Assembly (NCBI GenBank): GCA_963931925.1 | Contig: OZ007567.1 | Coordinates: 88,286,498 to 88,350,497 of the forward strand | Length of the DNA: 64,000 nucleotides | Origin: Onchidella celtica | Taxonomy: Eukaryota; Mollusca; Gastropoda; Systellommatophora; Onchidiidae | Direction: 5' to 3' | Made by a program: the position numbers and the translations under genes | The notes under the pieces: model-generated | What the model was told of the DNA's origin: nothing | The model's input: the letters and a program-made list of their open reading frames with translations, nothing else | The model's database searches: none | Part shown: positions 1 to 13,300 of the stretch, piece by piece | Layout: each line of letters opens with the position of its first letter | How positions within the stretch are numbered: position 1 is the first letter of the stretch

Positions 1-699
1 AGTGGTGGAGCAAGGATAACTGATCACATGAAGGAAATTACATACGTGTACATGTGTCTGATCAGGGTTATCTGGTGCTATTTCTGGTGAACTGTAACAC
101 ATACTGGCCTGGGGTTTTGTTTTGTTCACAACCTTGGTGTATAGAAAGTTTTACTGTTCGTTGTCCGCTAAGCTGCTGAGTATTTCAAAAGTGTAAATAT
201 TTAGAATACGATTCATTAAAAGAAGTTTTACGGTACCTATTTTGGAATTTCACGCCAAGAATAACACTCGTGAAAAATGTATTATTTCTGGGCAGGTTGG
301 GGTACTTACTGTCTTTTATTTATTTTTTTTTTTTAAAGTGTGCTTTTGTAAATAGTGGACTTTCTTTTTCTTAATTGGGATGAGGGAGGAGGTTTGTGAG
401 TGCATGACGAAAGTTCATGTATGCAATGGTTCAGTAATGGGAGAGTTTCCCTATTCATAACTGGTCTTTGGTGGGGTAAACGATAATAATTGAAATACCC
501 ACCTAAAATATCGCTTGGAATTGTTCGGATTTGATATTTAGAATGAAAATTAGTACATACTTCAGACAGAGATTTAGGAAAGGGGGAAAGGCGAGAGGAG
601 AGGTGATAACTTTGAAATGGTGAATTTTTTAGTCTACTTATAAAAACGTTCAGTGCCATGTTACTGATATCACGTATACTGCCAGAGTTTGCTACCTAC

Positions 700-1339
700 C
701 TGTTGGAAGTACCATACCCCTCCCAATCGACAGCTGCTGATATAGCGACCAGGACCAGTGGCACGCCTAGGGGAAAAAAACATCAACAAACCTTCAGACG
801 CCATTTGGACCTGTAGGGAAAATTCCCACAATGTGATCACTGTTGTGGTCAGCTCGGGACTAACTTCAGAAAAAAAGCTTATTGTGACCTTGTCGCCAGC
901 GAAAAGGTTGTCATCCAGTTAGTTATAACTGATTGTAATCCAAACCTATTCCTAATCGAGAAGTGAACAACAAAGAAAATCATCTGAGCAAGCAAAACTT
1001 GAGTTTGTAACATGGGGCAAATAGCCACTCTGAAAAAACAAAATTATTATGCCGTATTTTGCACTTGTGAATGCAAAAAAAATTATAAAAAATCAACAAG
1101 GTGAACACACAGAATTTATTTCTGCGATGGCCTACTTTAATGAGTAATTTTACAACAATAACCAGATCTTTACTTCCTCCATACGATATCAGTATTATTA
1201 GCTACAAAAGGTATAATCCCAGACAACAGACCATGTACCACTTGTCCACAACAATGACCTGTTCATATTTTTTGTCTCCCGATCCCGAAACAATGTTGGT
1301 GAAAGATATTAAAATTAAAATTTGTGGATTTCTAAATGG

Positions 1340-1382
<43 letters not shown>

Positions 1383-4300
1383 GTCTTTCTCTGTCTTCAT
1401 CTCTCCCTCTCTTATCTTTCTCGCTTACTCTGTCTCTCTTTCCCTCTTTGTCTGTCTGAATCTCTTTCTTTCTTTTTCTCTCTCTCTTTACCTCTTTCTC
1501 TCCTCTCTCGCTTTCTGTCTCTCTTTCTCTCTCTGACTCCCTCTCTTTCTCTCTCTTACTTTCTCTTTCTCTCTTTCTCCCTGTCTCTCTCTTTATCCCC
1601 CCCCCCTCTCTGTTTCTCTCTCTCTCTCCCTTTCATTTAATTTTGACCAGATTTATGAAAAAAAACATGTTTACGAAATAACAGCGCGTAATGTCGCAAT
1701 GCTGCCATCAGCAGAGGGATGAAACAGTCCTAAATGAAGGGTCAGAGTGCGTAGGGAGAAGTGATGTCGTGGATTGAACGAAAATAGAGCAAGCCTCCTT
1801 TCCTAAACATGACCGAAACCGGTACTTTGAGAGTAAGCTTAAGATGTTAGGAGGAAAAAGACACTGAATAAGATTTCTGTCCACTTTTGAAGTTTTCTTG
1901 CAACATCAGATTTTTCCTTGAAACTCAGTAGCTTATTGAAAAAAGGGTTTCGCAGTCAGATTACTGAAATAAAAGAGAGAGTCTGTGAGACAGAGAGAGA
2001 CAGGGAGAGAAACAGACAGGCAGTCAGACAGGCAGACAGAAAGACAGACTATTTTAATATTATTCATTTTATTTCACCCCCTACACCATGTTTAATACTA
2101 GGTCTACCAAACTGTACTTCAATTTTTAATGTTCCTCCTCACAACAATTTTATCGCGCAATTTTTTGGTGGTTTGGGAGGGATTGGAAATAATAAATATG
2201 GCTCAACCAGACCACCCATAGTTTTTGCAAAGTGGGAAAATAATAATATTATTATGTCTATTTTTTCTCAAAATCTTTTGTGAGAACTGTTGATAGTTAG
2301 TCACTATTGTTGGCACTATTCTTTTCTATTCTGGACTATTGCCGGTATTGGAGTGGGCATAAATGTTGTTTTCTAACACCGAGTATGCTCACCCCATCCG
2401 AAACACATATAGTAGATAATCCTGGACTTCTCTGTGCCAAAGACTCGCACAACTTTGCTGTAAAGGTGCAGCCCTTCCACCAGCATCCAAACAAAAGAGG
2501 CAGTGTACAAGTAGTGCAGTATAAGCGCCACAAATGCACACACGATCTATGAAAGGGGATAATGAAGTGGATTCTATGATTCAGTGCCCAAGAACAGTGG
2601 ATATTCTTCAAAATAATAGGCCTAAACAAACAATACGTGACAGACACCCTGAATGAAATATGACAGAAAGCACCCGTTTGCCAAATATTTTCCCAGAAAT
2701 TAATGATTATTTACTGAATATACGAACAAACAAAATATTTTAAATATATCCATGATGTATTCATATTATATTGTATATTATATCCAAAGAAATAATATAT
2801 TGCAAAACTTCAGAATATCGACATGTAATCAAATTCTAAAACTACACTGACGAGAATCTGTAGATAGTTTAATATTCTCCTCTAAGCTGTTTGAAGACGC
2901 CATTCTATTTTTAATGCCATGTCATACATTTTTAGTTTATAGCTCAAGTGAGTGTTCTACAACATCTGAGATGACTGTTTACTATATTTTGCATGTGCGT
3001 AGAGTAAATTTAACCCACAAAAAGTCCATTTAGATGGACTAATAAGAGAATCAGCCTTGTAAAGTTAATCTTGTCTTGCCATGGCGGGCCAAATTGTAAC
3101 GTTGAATTGGAAAAAGCTTGGTACTCGATGGCTGAATACTTCTGGATACCAAGTGATGCTGATAGAATCATTATAAACAGGTGACAGGTGACACTCTCAC
3201 CTTATCTTTCACAGCTTTGATGCCAGAGATGAAGGTTACTTGGGCCAGCATGATGGCAATGCACAAATTCCGGTGGACACAAACACGTTCAGAGTTAAGG
3301 GATCTGTGTCAACAACAACAACAAATATAAATTGGCCTTTTCCGGAAGCATTCAATTCCTCGTAATTGTTTAGTTATTAATGAGTTATAATAACCCTTTT
3401 TAATAGGTAGATTTGGCCCGTTCGTATTTGTCAACAACTCATTTTGTGTTCTTTGTGTGCTGAGTCTGCCCATGTCTATAATCGTACAACTCTTGTGCTA
3501 AAATTAATGTTCAGGCATAACGAGGACAAAATATTGGAAATCACTGGAGAGCACAGGATATTCAAGCATGATTTAAAATAATGTACTGTTATTTTACAGC
3601 TGTCTTAAATTATTTAAAAAAAAAAAAAAAACTTTGAATCAACTCACAGATTTTAATGTTCAGGTCACGTCTTATCTGCTTGATTTGTCTTTCTGTTTCC
3701 ATTGCATTTGATTGTACCGTTTCTGTATTCTTGGCTTTGTTACATACAACTTTTTCTTTTTGCCAGATTTTGACTTTGCACTGAGGGGGTAGGCTGGATT
3801 GTTCATTGTTTTGCTAATCGTTTTCTTTATAAAAGCTCTTTTCTCTCCAATCTTTTTTCCTTCCTGTCCCTGTGAAAGCAAATTCTCATCTCATAAAGTT
3901 AGCATTACATATCATAATTTCCAGGGTGAACTGGGAAATCCATAATTATTTGATCTATTCACCAATTTCACGACAGTAAAACTATTCAGTGATTCACCCT
4001 GTACCATCAGATGATATGGAATGCCATTACATTCTTTATTTCGAGGGATAAAGTGAGAAAACGGAAAATCATTTAGTTACCTTACACAGGTAAACACCGT
4101 AATGGCCATCACTTGGGTGACGAGAGTGATGCTGCAGCCGATGTAAGTGATGGTACTAAGGGCCAACTTATCCCGGGCGTTTAGCTACAGTCGATGGATT
4201 GAGAAATATACGAGAAAATAAAATTTACAAAATATCATAGTAAATTGTTTAAACGTTAGTCATTTGTAGTGTTTTAACGCAAGCCATTTGTTGTGTTCAA

Positions 4301-7300
4301 ACGTAAATCAGTTGTAGTGTTTAAAAGTAAGTCAGTCGTATTGTTTAAACATAAGTCAGTTGTGCGCTGAGGCGTGAATGACAAAGTTCAGAAGTGATGA
4401 GATAACACATTTATTATTGATGACGGCCGGGAGAGAAACCAGGACAGAGAGCAGACCATACGTTTTACTACCATGAATCAGTGAGCAGAGGCTACGGTGG
4501 TACACGTTCCTTTGTTTGAAATACAAAGTTTTTTTTAGATGATGAAGGAAAATCTCCGGAAAAACGTGAACATTGCATTGTTTCACACGCTCATTATGTT
4601 CCTCATTACAATCATGTACAGATACCACTAGAGCAAGACACCAAGGGTCAGATTAATACTGTCTGTTATGAAGTTAATTGATTTTTAACCTAATATGCAC
4701 CTGAAAACTGGAAACTTGCATCAAAATGGCGAAATTTGTTGTGTGGTTGCAGTGACACTCGACATAATCTGGGTCAGGGTCACCATCAAGGTCACTGTCA
4801 CTGTTTGTACTGTTGTTGTTGCTGCTGTTGGTAGCTCGAGATGGCGTTGGAAAGGACACGTTAACTGGCCGTGATATGTTGTCGACCTGTAATAGGTGAT
4901 CACCCAGTGCTTGGCATCCTTGGATGTCCCATACTTCCTCGCTGGGAATGAGAAAGAGGAGTACTTTTGACGTTTGTGTGATGCATTACGTCTAACTGAA
5001 GCGTTCTTTGCAATAGCCCGACTCGAGAGATTCAGTTTCCGGTTCAAAGCCGCCGAAAGAACTATATATACGACTGAGTATTTCCTGATTGTTGAAAATA
5101 AAGTGTTCAGTAAACTGGAAATAAGGAATAAAAAAACAATGATAAGAATATTTATTATATAAATTGGACCTGGCTTAGGTCACGGTTAGTTTGTTTCGGT
5201 GGGCATCAGATCTTAAATTGAATTATGATTATCTTAACCGAAATACGGAAATAGCTAACGAACTACTGTATACTATGACGAAATGTATGAAGATTACCAT
5301 TTTCTGTATGAAACAAGTCCTGTATTTTTGTGTTTTGCAGTAAATAGTCAGATACGGAGACTGAGATGTGTATTGATTGGCTGTTATTGTAAGTACGTAT
5401 GTAACCCAAGCGTTTTGCGCTAGGGGCGCGTACGTAATATTTACCTATCCCTAAACCCGTCCTTGTCTTCAAGCCTAAATCTTATTGAATCCCCCATCCT
5501 GCTCCCTACCCTTTCAGCCAGAAAACAGGACAAAAGCAAAAAGAAAATGTGAAAGAATAATTAATTAATAATTAATTAAGGCTGTTGTTAGGAGCCTTTC
5601 GGGAGGAGCTCTCTAGCTCAGGAGTCACAGAAGGCTTTAAAATGCGTACCCCTAGCGAAAAAAACTTGGACGCGGTTGGGGGGGGGGGGGTTTACATACT
5701 TGTACAACATTCGTATTGATTACCTGCCATTACTGCTCTGGTAGCCACACACGGGTTGGTTTGTGCTGTTCTGGGGGTCAAATGGGAATTGACGTATGTA
5801 TTTAATGAAAACAATTACATTGACAAAAATGATGTTCTATTAGAACACAAAATACAACATTAGATGATATTAGATTGGCAGTATCGGTATTAATCCTGAA
5901 GAATGATGTGGACAGAAAACAACTGATGGAGCAACTGGATTATTGTATAATTTTAACTAAGAATGGCGACGAAAATAGACTGAGGTGAATTCTTTATAAT
6001 TACACACTGTTTTTGTTACTATACTTCTGTAATTAGAGTTATTTATAACCAGCCACACCAGTATTCCCTCTGCCGCCACTTTACATGAGAAATGACATTA
6101 GGTATGCCACGAGTGATCATAGTAACATATTATACAAGTACTACTAATTTATCGTACAAGTCAGTCCTCCTGTATGCAGATTACAAGACGTCAACATATC
6201 TCAGCTTCCATAATGTTTTAAATTCTGGAATACATGATGCGGTATCTCTCTCGGCCTGAGTCAGACCTCAACATTTTAATCACAAAATTCAAAATTAAAA
6301 ATGATTTCAGTAATATGAATTCAATTAGTTAAAGGACTAAGAGTATTCATCAAAGAGGAGATTGATATTTTATAGTTTTATTGAAATGCTTGAATAATTG
6401 TTGCTGTTGTTTTGTTTCTTTTATCATTCTCTTCTTTCACTTACTATGAAAATATCGCCTGATGGCAGACTAACCTAGGTTGACGAACAGTTTCGGGAAG
6501 AAAAAAAAATAACGCTGGGCGCTTGAGTTCTAATTGAAACTTTAAAATGAAATATGCTGCGGCTTTAAATGGTACCTGAATGGCTTCAACAGTCAGGGAG
6601 AAAGTGTGACTAAGGCTGGCTTTAAAGTGATTGACCACGGCTGACAAAGACAGGACTGGACTCACCACCAAGGCTCTCACCATTTCTTCCCTAAGATTGT
6701 AAAACAACCAGAATTGTTACAATATACATCAAAATAGTTTAAGAAGATAACCAGATAGTGAATGAATCGGTGACTAGAAAACTAGGTTCACCCATTCTTA
6801 AAGTGTTCAATTTGCATGCGCAGAATTATGAAAACTGACCTGCCGATGACAATAATGGGTGATTTCTTCTTAGGAAATTTGATGGTTTTTAATGTTCAAA
6901 TTGACACAGACCTTACAAAACTTGCTGCATTTGTCCTCAGGTTATCTCAGGTCATTAAAGCCTGATAATGTGTGACTAATTAGATGTAAATCCTTGTCAT
7001 GATTGCTTAGAGTGCGTCCGTAGTTTTGAGACGTATGGATTCCAATTCTCTAGAATCTAAATAATTTTATTAATTTACAACAACAACAACAACAAAAATG
7101 GTAAAGAAAAACTCGTATATTCTTCGGCGTTTTGTTTGTTTGCTTGGCTCATTGTTTTCATCATATTTTTTTCTTTTCTGGAGAATTTATCAAAGTAAAA
7201 ATAAAGAGAATCATTTTTCTGAGTTGAGGTTTCTCTTCTTGGTTCTGTTTACAGAGCATAATTATCTGTCCATTCGACCTCCGTTTCTGAAATTGAGCTG

Positions 7301-10300
7301 TCGAGGGCCCTGTGTGTTTGCCGTAGATAACAGCATATTATGCGCTAACTTGTCTGAGGGCGCGACCTTCGACCAAAGCACTATCCATTTACTAATTACT
7401 AGTGGATCAACAATTCCCTAATGCCACTGTGAATTAAGGGACATGGAAAGCAGCACTCGTACCAGGTTTATAGATCGTACTTTAAAACTTACCCATGGGT
7501 CAACCAAACCTCTGTTTTGGGAACCTCAAGAACCAGCACTGATATCACCGCTCTTGCTGTGACTGCATTAACACGAACAAAGAAATTCGATTATGCATAG
7601 GACACAACGCGATCTTAGTTCTTGCTTGTTCTTTCTCCATCTTCTGAAGAACTGGAGATCTTAGTATGCAGAAGGAGTTATATAACAAATACATACTTAC
7701 TTTGACACTTGCTTAAAATGCCATGTGGCACTTACCAGGCTATTTCACAGCTCTGATTTATTCTAACTCCTAATAATAATTATTACTAAAGCCGCAAACG
7801 TTTAACGTCGAATTTCTCAGTGGGGAAAAAGTGGAGTTGGAACAAACAAGAACTAAGGTCACGACATGTTAACTCTGTAAACTTGCAATGATTTATCAGT
7901 CCGGACCTCCACCACTGCATGTCTATAATTATTTCACTTTCTGTTAATCTGTCAGGCAGAATGGCCCTGTGGCTTTCTATACAATACATTTTATGTCAAA
8001 TTTAGTGTTACAATATTAAATTTTCAAAACGAATACAATAACAGAGAGGTCTACACGAAGACCCACAAAAGGACTGTAATAACTGTAACAGTTGATATAG
8101 ATTTCAGCACGTTATGATAGGAAGAGTCAGGTGATCTGAGCTGCTACCCTTTAAAAAAAGAAACTGTCTCGAACTGTCGTAGAAATAAATGAAAACAGGA
8201 TCCGATGAACGATTAACATTAACTTTTAATAACTGTAGATGAACCTTGGATATCTCACAGCATACTTATGAGGAAGGCACGCAGTTACAAAAACCTAGAT
8301 TGGGTTTTGCACACACAAAATGACGGCATCTTGCCCACATGCGGAATAACTGACTCTTGCACACACACTCACTCGCTTGCCATCCTTTATATACCCAGAT
8401 AGATAGAACGTTCACAAACGGGAAATCCTGAAGCTACGGTATGCATAAAGGCCACCTAATCGCACTTAGACACGTCACAGAATTGCGTCACTCCAAGTCC
8501 AACCTAGTGTAATTACTCCGACATGAATGATTTGGTACATTCTCGACTGAACTACAATAAACAATTACGTCACACAGCGAGACATCACAGAAAAGTAAAA
8601 CTAGCACACGAGGGGTCGCCGAGGGCTGCGGCCAACATTGTTAGCCCGTATGACTTGGACGCTACAATAACACATTCCGAGAAAAAAGGACAGCATCTGC
8701 AGTAGTGACAAAGAGGCAATAAGAACAACAACTATGTGACATAATTATTGACTTCACTCTTTATGTCATTCACATTTGTCACATAATCGTGCCAAAACTG
8801 CTGTGTCTCTTTTCTTTCCTACCTAATCCAAACAAACCCTGGAGTAAAAGTAGAGAAAATTATATAAAAATAAATATTACAAACTATCCGCATTGCATAC
8901 AACCTGTGCCATTAAAATGAATGCTGGGGTGGATGGCATCAATAGTAATTTCTCCAGATTTCATTCTTAGTCTTTTCCCTCTGATGTTGCCATAGTTTGA
9001 GCGAGTCACAAGCAGATCTGAAGACAAACAAAACAGCAAAATCCATCTACTGTGTTTATCACTTTACTGCTCTAGAAGGGAGAAATCCTTGTTTTGGATT
9101 GTAAAACACGGCGCTTGAAATCCCTAACATCAACTATGCATATCAAATGTTGTTGCTTTTTTGTTCTTTTAACAGAACTTGAATTTACCTACTGTCCAAT
9201 TGAAAACGATGGGTAGATAAGAAAAACGTGACTACCGTCACTTTGTCGACTGAAATTAATGTCTGTGAACCAAGGTAAGTAGTCGTGACTTGATGCCATA
9301 GGACGCTGAGTAAGTGACTTACATTACAAACATTGCCGGCAGAAAATACATTCACACTCACATAAACACACTCATAATATAATCATTAGACGAATGGAAA
9401 TAATTATAACATTGCCGGCAGCCGGCGATTAATTTAATGTCTGTTGAAATAAGGTAAATAAAAATTGTTCAAATGTGGAAGAAGGAAAGATTTTACATTC
9501 ATATTGAGTGTAATATGAATAGTCATTCTTACCAATGTGGGCCAGAGTCAAACGGTGCTCTGGATCCAACCCTGACGTTTCTGCAGTGGTCATCACATTG
9601 TCTAGGAAGTCTTCAGCTTTTGCCAAAACGTCGTCAATTTTCTGTAAACATTAGAAATCAACCAGCAACTGAGCCAGGTTGTTTGCTTTTCATTTTATCC
9701 TACTTCTGATTTCCTGACAAAGGTAAATGTACGATATATAAAAGAAAATTGTCCAGTCGGGATCCGCAATCAGTTTTCCTCCCTATCCTGAAATTTATTC
9801 AATCCACGTCTTGCAAGAGCTATGATAATCGATCCATATGTCCTTACAAATTTTAGTTAAATGTAAATTTACTGCAGTTGAATTTGTTAAGGAGAACATG
9901 CGTTTAAATCTGTTCTAAGACGAGTATATTGTGTATCACTGAATTTTACTGCAGCATTCACTCTCTAGTTAAGTCTTACCCGCCTGGATTAAAACAAAAT
10001 AGATAGGTCAGATTTAGTCTTATTCTTAAGGTAATTTGTTGAAAAACATGGGAGTAAAGGGGGTGTACAATATTATTTTATGGCATAAAAATATATCGTC
10101 CATGTGGATCATTATACATTTTTAACTTTTATGCAGAGTCGAGGAACGCTGTGGACGTCGGTCTACACAGCTCGTGGAAGAAAATCGAACTCCCCTAAAA
10201 GAAAGTTAGAGTGAACAGTTTTTACTTCGGGATCAAGAGCTCTTGAAAGGTATGCTTTCAACTTACAGCTGTTTATTTGAAACATCTTTCTCCTCATTGA

Positions 10301-13300
10301 CAACATGACAACATTCCACATATCTCCAGGTATGATCATTAAGATAAAGGATGAGTGGACGGAAATTAGACTGTACAAGACCGGACAAAGTCTTAGGAAA
10401 TTGCATGATGGCACATCTAATCCGTTCCATGGATTAAACGGAAATGTATTGGTACCAAATCACACCGAATTCTTCACACATCGGATTTATAGGTTGACGA
10501 ACTCTAACATTACTTCGTGTTCATTGTTTTCGTAGTCCACAGATGTACCCATGTCTTTTAGTTGACCTAGCGCTTGGCATCTGTATTACAATGTACTAAG
10601 CTTATGAAAAGTAGCCTACTCTATTTCATTATGCGGAATTGCCACTGTCAGAAATTTCATAAAATTATGACACATTTTTGTCTTATGAAACACTCCTCTT
10701 TTCCCATACAGACAGACCTACAGGTTGAAAGGGCATCCACGTAAAGGAAAGAAAACTTACATTCCTGACTGACTGGGTGAGTGATGAAATTATCTTAAGA
10801 GTCCAGAGTGAAAGGGCAGCCAATTTAAAGAATTACGCAACACATACAATTTGCACTTAGATGAGATTTCAGATATTATTTCAAGTATCTTCAACCAAAC
10901 ACTGTATCTTTAGTTACAGGGCACTACATTTTCATATTGTTTCAGGCATAGTAAGATTTCACACATTCACGATCGTTTAGTTAAAACAGTGAGGTTGACG
11001 ATTATCGTATTTATTTTGCTTTTTTTGATAGCGGGAATTATTGTCTATAAAATAGCTGTCCCGCTCACCATAATGACGCTACATACTGAAGGAGTTCATC
11101 TATTAAGAAGAATGGCTTCCATCACTTTCACACAATTACGCAACGGCGTACATCATCTGTTTTAATTTGTCTCCACCTTTTCCTTTTCGGCTCGGTTTTC
11201 ACATTCCTGTGATGTTTACCCCTTTTAATCTTTTTTTTTCTAAGGAAAAAAGAAAGCCTCTTAGTCTGTTACTAAAATCCAGTCCATTAGCTTTATTAGC
11301 AAAGTTATGCACTCGGCCTGTTAGGACATAGCTGTTTTACTTATAGAGGCCAAGAACGATAACTGTGCAACAGTTTCTGGATTCATGGCGACCTCTGTTC
11401 ACTGGAGTCAGACTGTTAGTTACAGAGTTCAGATTTTAGCTGTTAGTCTAGTTTTACCTGCTGAGCAAGAGTATTTCTGGTTTCAAAGCTTACTTCCAGC
11501 AGCGCGTCCAAAACATGCAGGAAATCCTGGCATAGAGAGATTAAAAACTTTTAGGCAACGTGATATGGCACATACATTTGATCATGACCTTTCACTATAT
11601 CGTCCGCTGACACTGAAAATTCTGTAGCTAAACTTGAAAAGCTGAGTTATTCATAGCAATTTATATCTCGGGCGACTGCTTTATGTTATTCAAGTATTCT
11701 AATTTGAGTATTAAACAATAATAAGAAGAAAATGGTTTTATATGATATACAATGCGGCAGTAGTGAATGATGACTGGTTGGATCTCCTTCGAGGAAATCT
11801 AAACAGTGTAAAGAATGGAAAGATAATGAGAAAGAAACGCAATTCTACAACCACTGTTTGTGTCATTTTTTGTGACAATCAGCTTCAGTACCATCGTTGT
11901 TTTCTTACTGTTCCAAGCAAATTCAAATTAATTGCCTACACACTGCAAATTCCAATCTGCATGCGCAGATCATAGGTGTTACAATTTACCATCCATTCTG
12001 ATCAATTCCTTTAAAATGATTCATGGTTTTTAAAATAGTGTCACATGCACACCAGCGAGTGAAAGACAAAGTCAGGTAAATAGAACCTACCGATAGAACC
12101 ATGAGATAGTTAACATTAGGCTCTTTAACCACGATATTGCTTAGTTCATCAATCAGCATTCTGGACGACGTCAAGAGGGCTTGCTCCCTGGCCTGGCTAG
12201 GAGCTTGTTGAGCAGTACTGTTCACGGCATCAAGGAGACAGTCCACTGGAGAGCTCACATGACACTAACAATAATACAGACGTAACACAGGATGATAATA
12301 TTAACTTACTGTTATTTACGTTATCAACATCAAAGATACTAAATACAATGAGATGAGACAGCTAGCACCTTTAGCGCGCATAGATTTTGAACCGCCACCC
12401 AGCAGCGGATGCGCGGAAGTCATGAACAACGCCTTGTTTTACAAAGCCAATACAGGAAAAAAAAATAATGAATTTTGTTCACTGTTCAATTATCGCTGTA
12501 GCGATAGCGATTGAAGTCACTTGATTTTGTTATTATAATTACAATCACTGTAGGAAACCTCGGGTGTTTTTTTTTTAGCACCGTAACAAACCCGCAACAT
12601 TAATGTATCACTAAATCCAGCATTCTTTGCATGCAATTCACCATGGGCCCGTCCCCTTGTGCACGTGTTTTTTTTAGAGAGACGCCAAAGAAAGGGATGT
12701 CTTATCTTATGTAACATGATCTTTGGTAACATGAACATAATATTAGCAGCGTACCGGCTTTTTCTTCTATTCTGCAATGCCCTGCCCCTCCCCCCCCCCT
12801 CCCCCCAGCCCCAAGTGAGGATGAAAATTGTTTTAGCACTGTCTGTTTCCTGATTCCATGACCACCAGTTTCAACCGTAGTGACCGCAAAGACTAAATGT
12901 GGGATTCTATTATGGGCCGTACAATGGACTCAAACAAATCTTTAATTGTCAAAGTACTGCTGCTTTTTTTTTTTTTTTTTAATTTACATTCGTGAACTTC
13001 TTAATCTTATGTGTATGGTCTCTGATAATCCAGCATAGAATTCATCTTTCATTACGCTCATGGTCACATATATTTAATTAAGGTCAATAATTGCATGAAC
13101 AAGCAATCTGACTCTGTAGTAATTTTTACCTGAAGTTGATCCTTAATAAAGGTAAATAGATAGGAAGAAAAGGCGGTGGGTGGAACGCGTATAGAAGAAG
13201 AATTGACAGTTGTCGTGGTATCATCCTGTTTAGTTGTCGTGGCCCCAGGATTCGGGAGTGTAGCTGTACCTAGAATAGAAATGGTGATGTTGCATAATAC

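Noticed and set aside
1101-1640. Long Leu/Ser open frames over the CT-rich tract
   Set aside because: They are translations of a pyrimidine microsatellite, with no domain features.
2307-2647. Open frames of 81 and 103 residues on both strands
   Set aside because: They are shadow frames over the TM3 exon of the adhesion GPCR (2546-2393 minus), which reads in a third frame.
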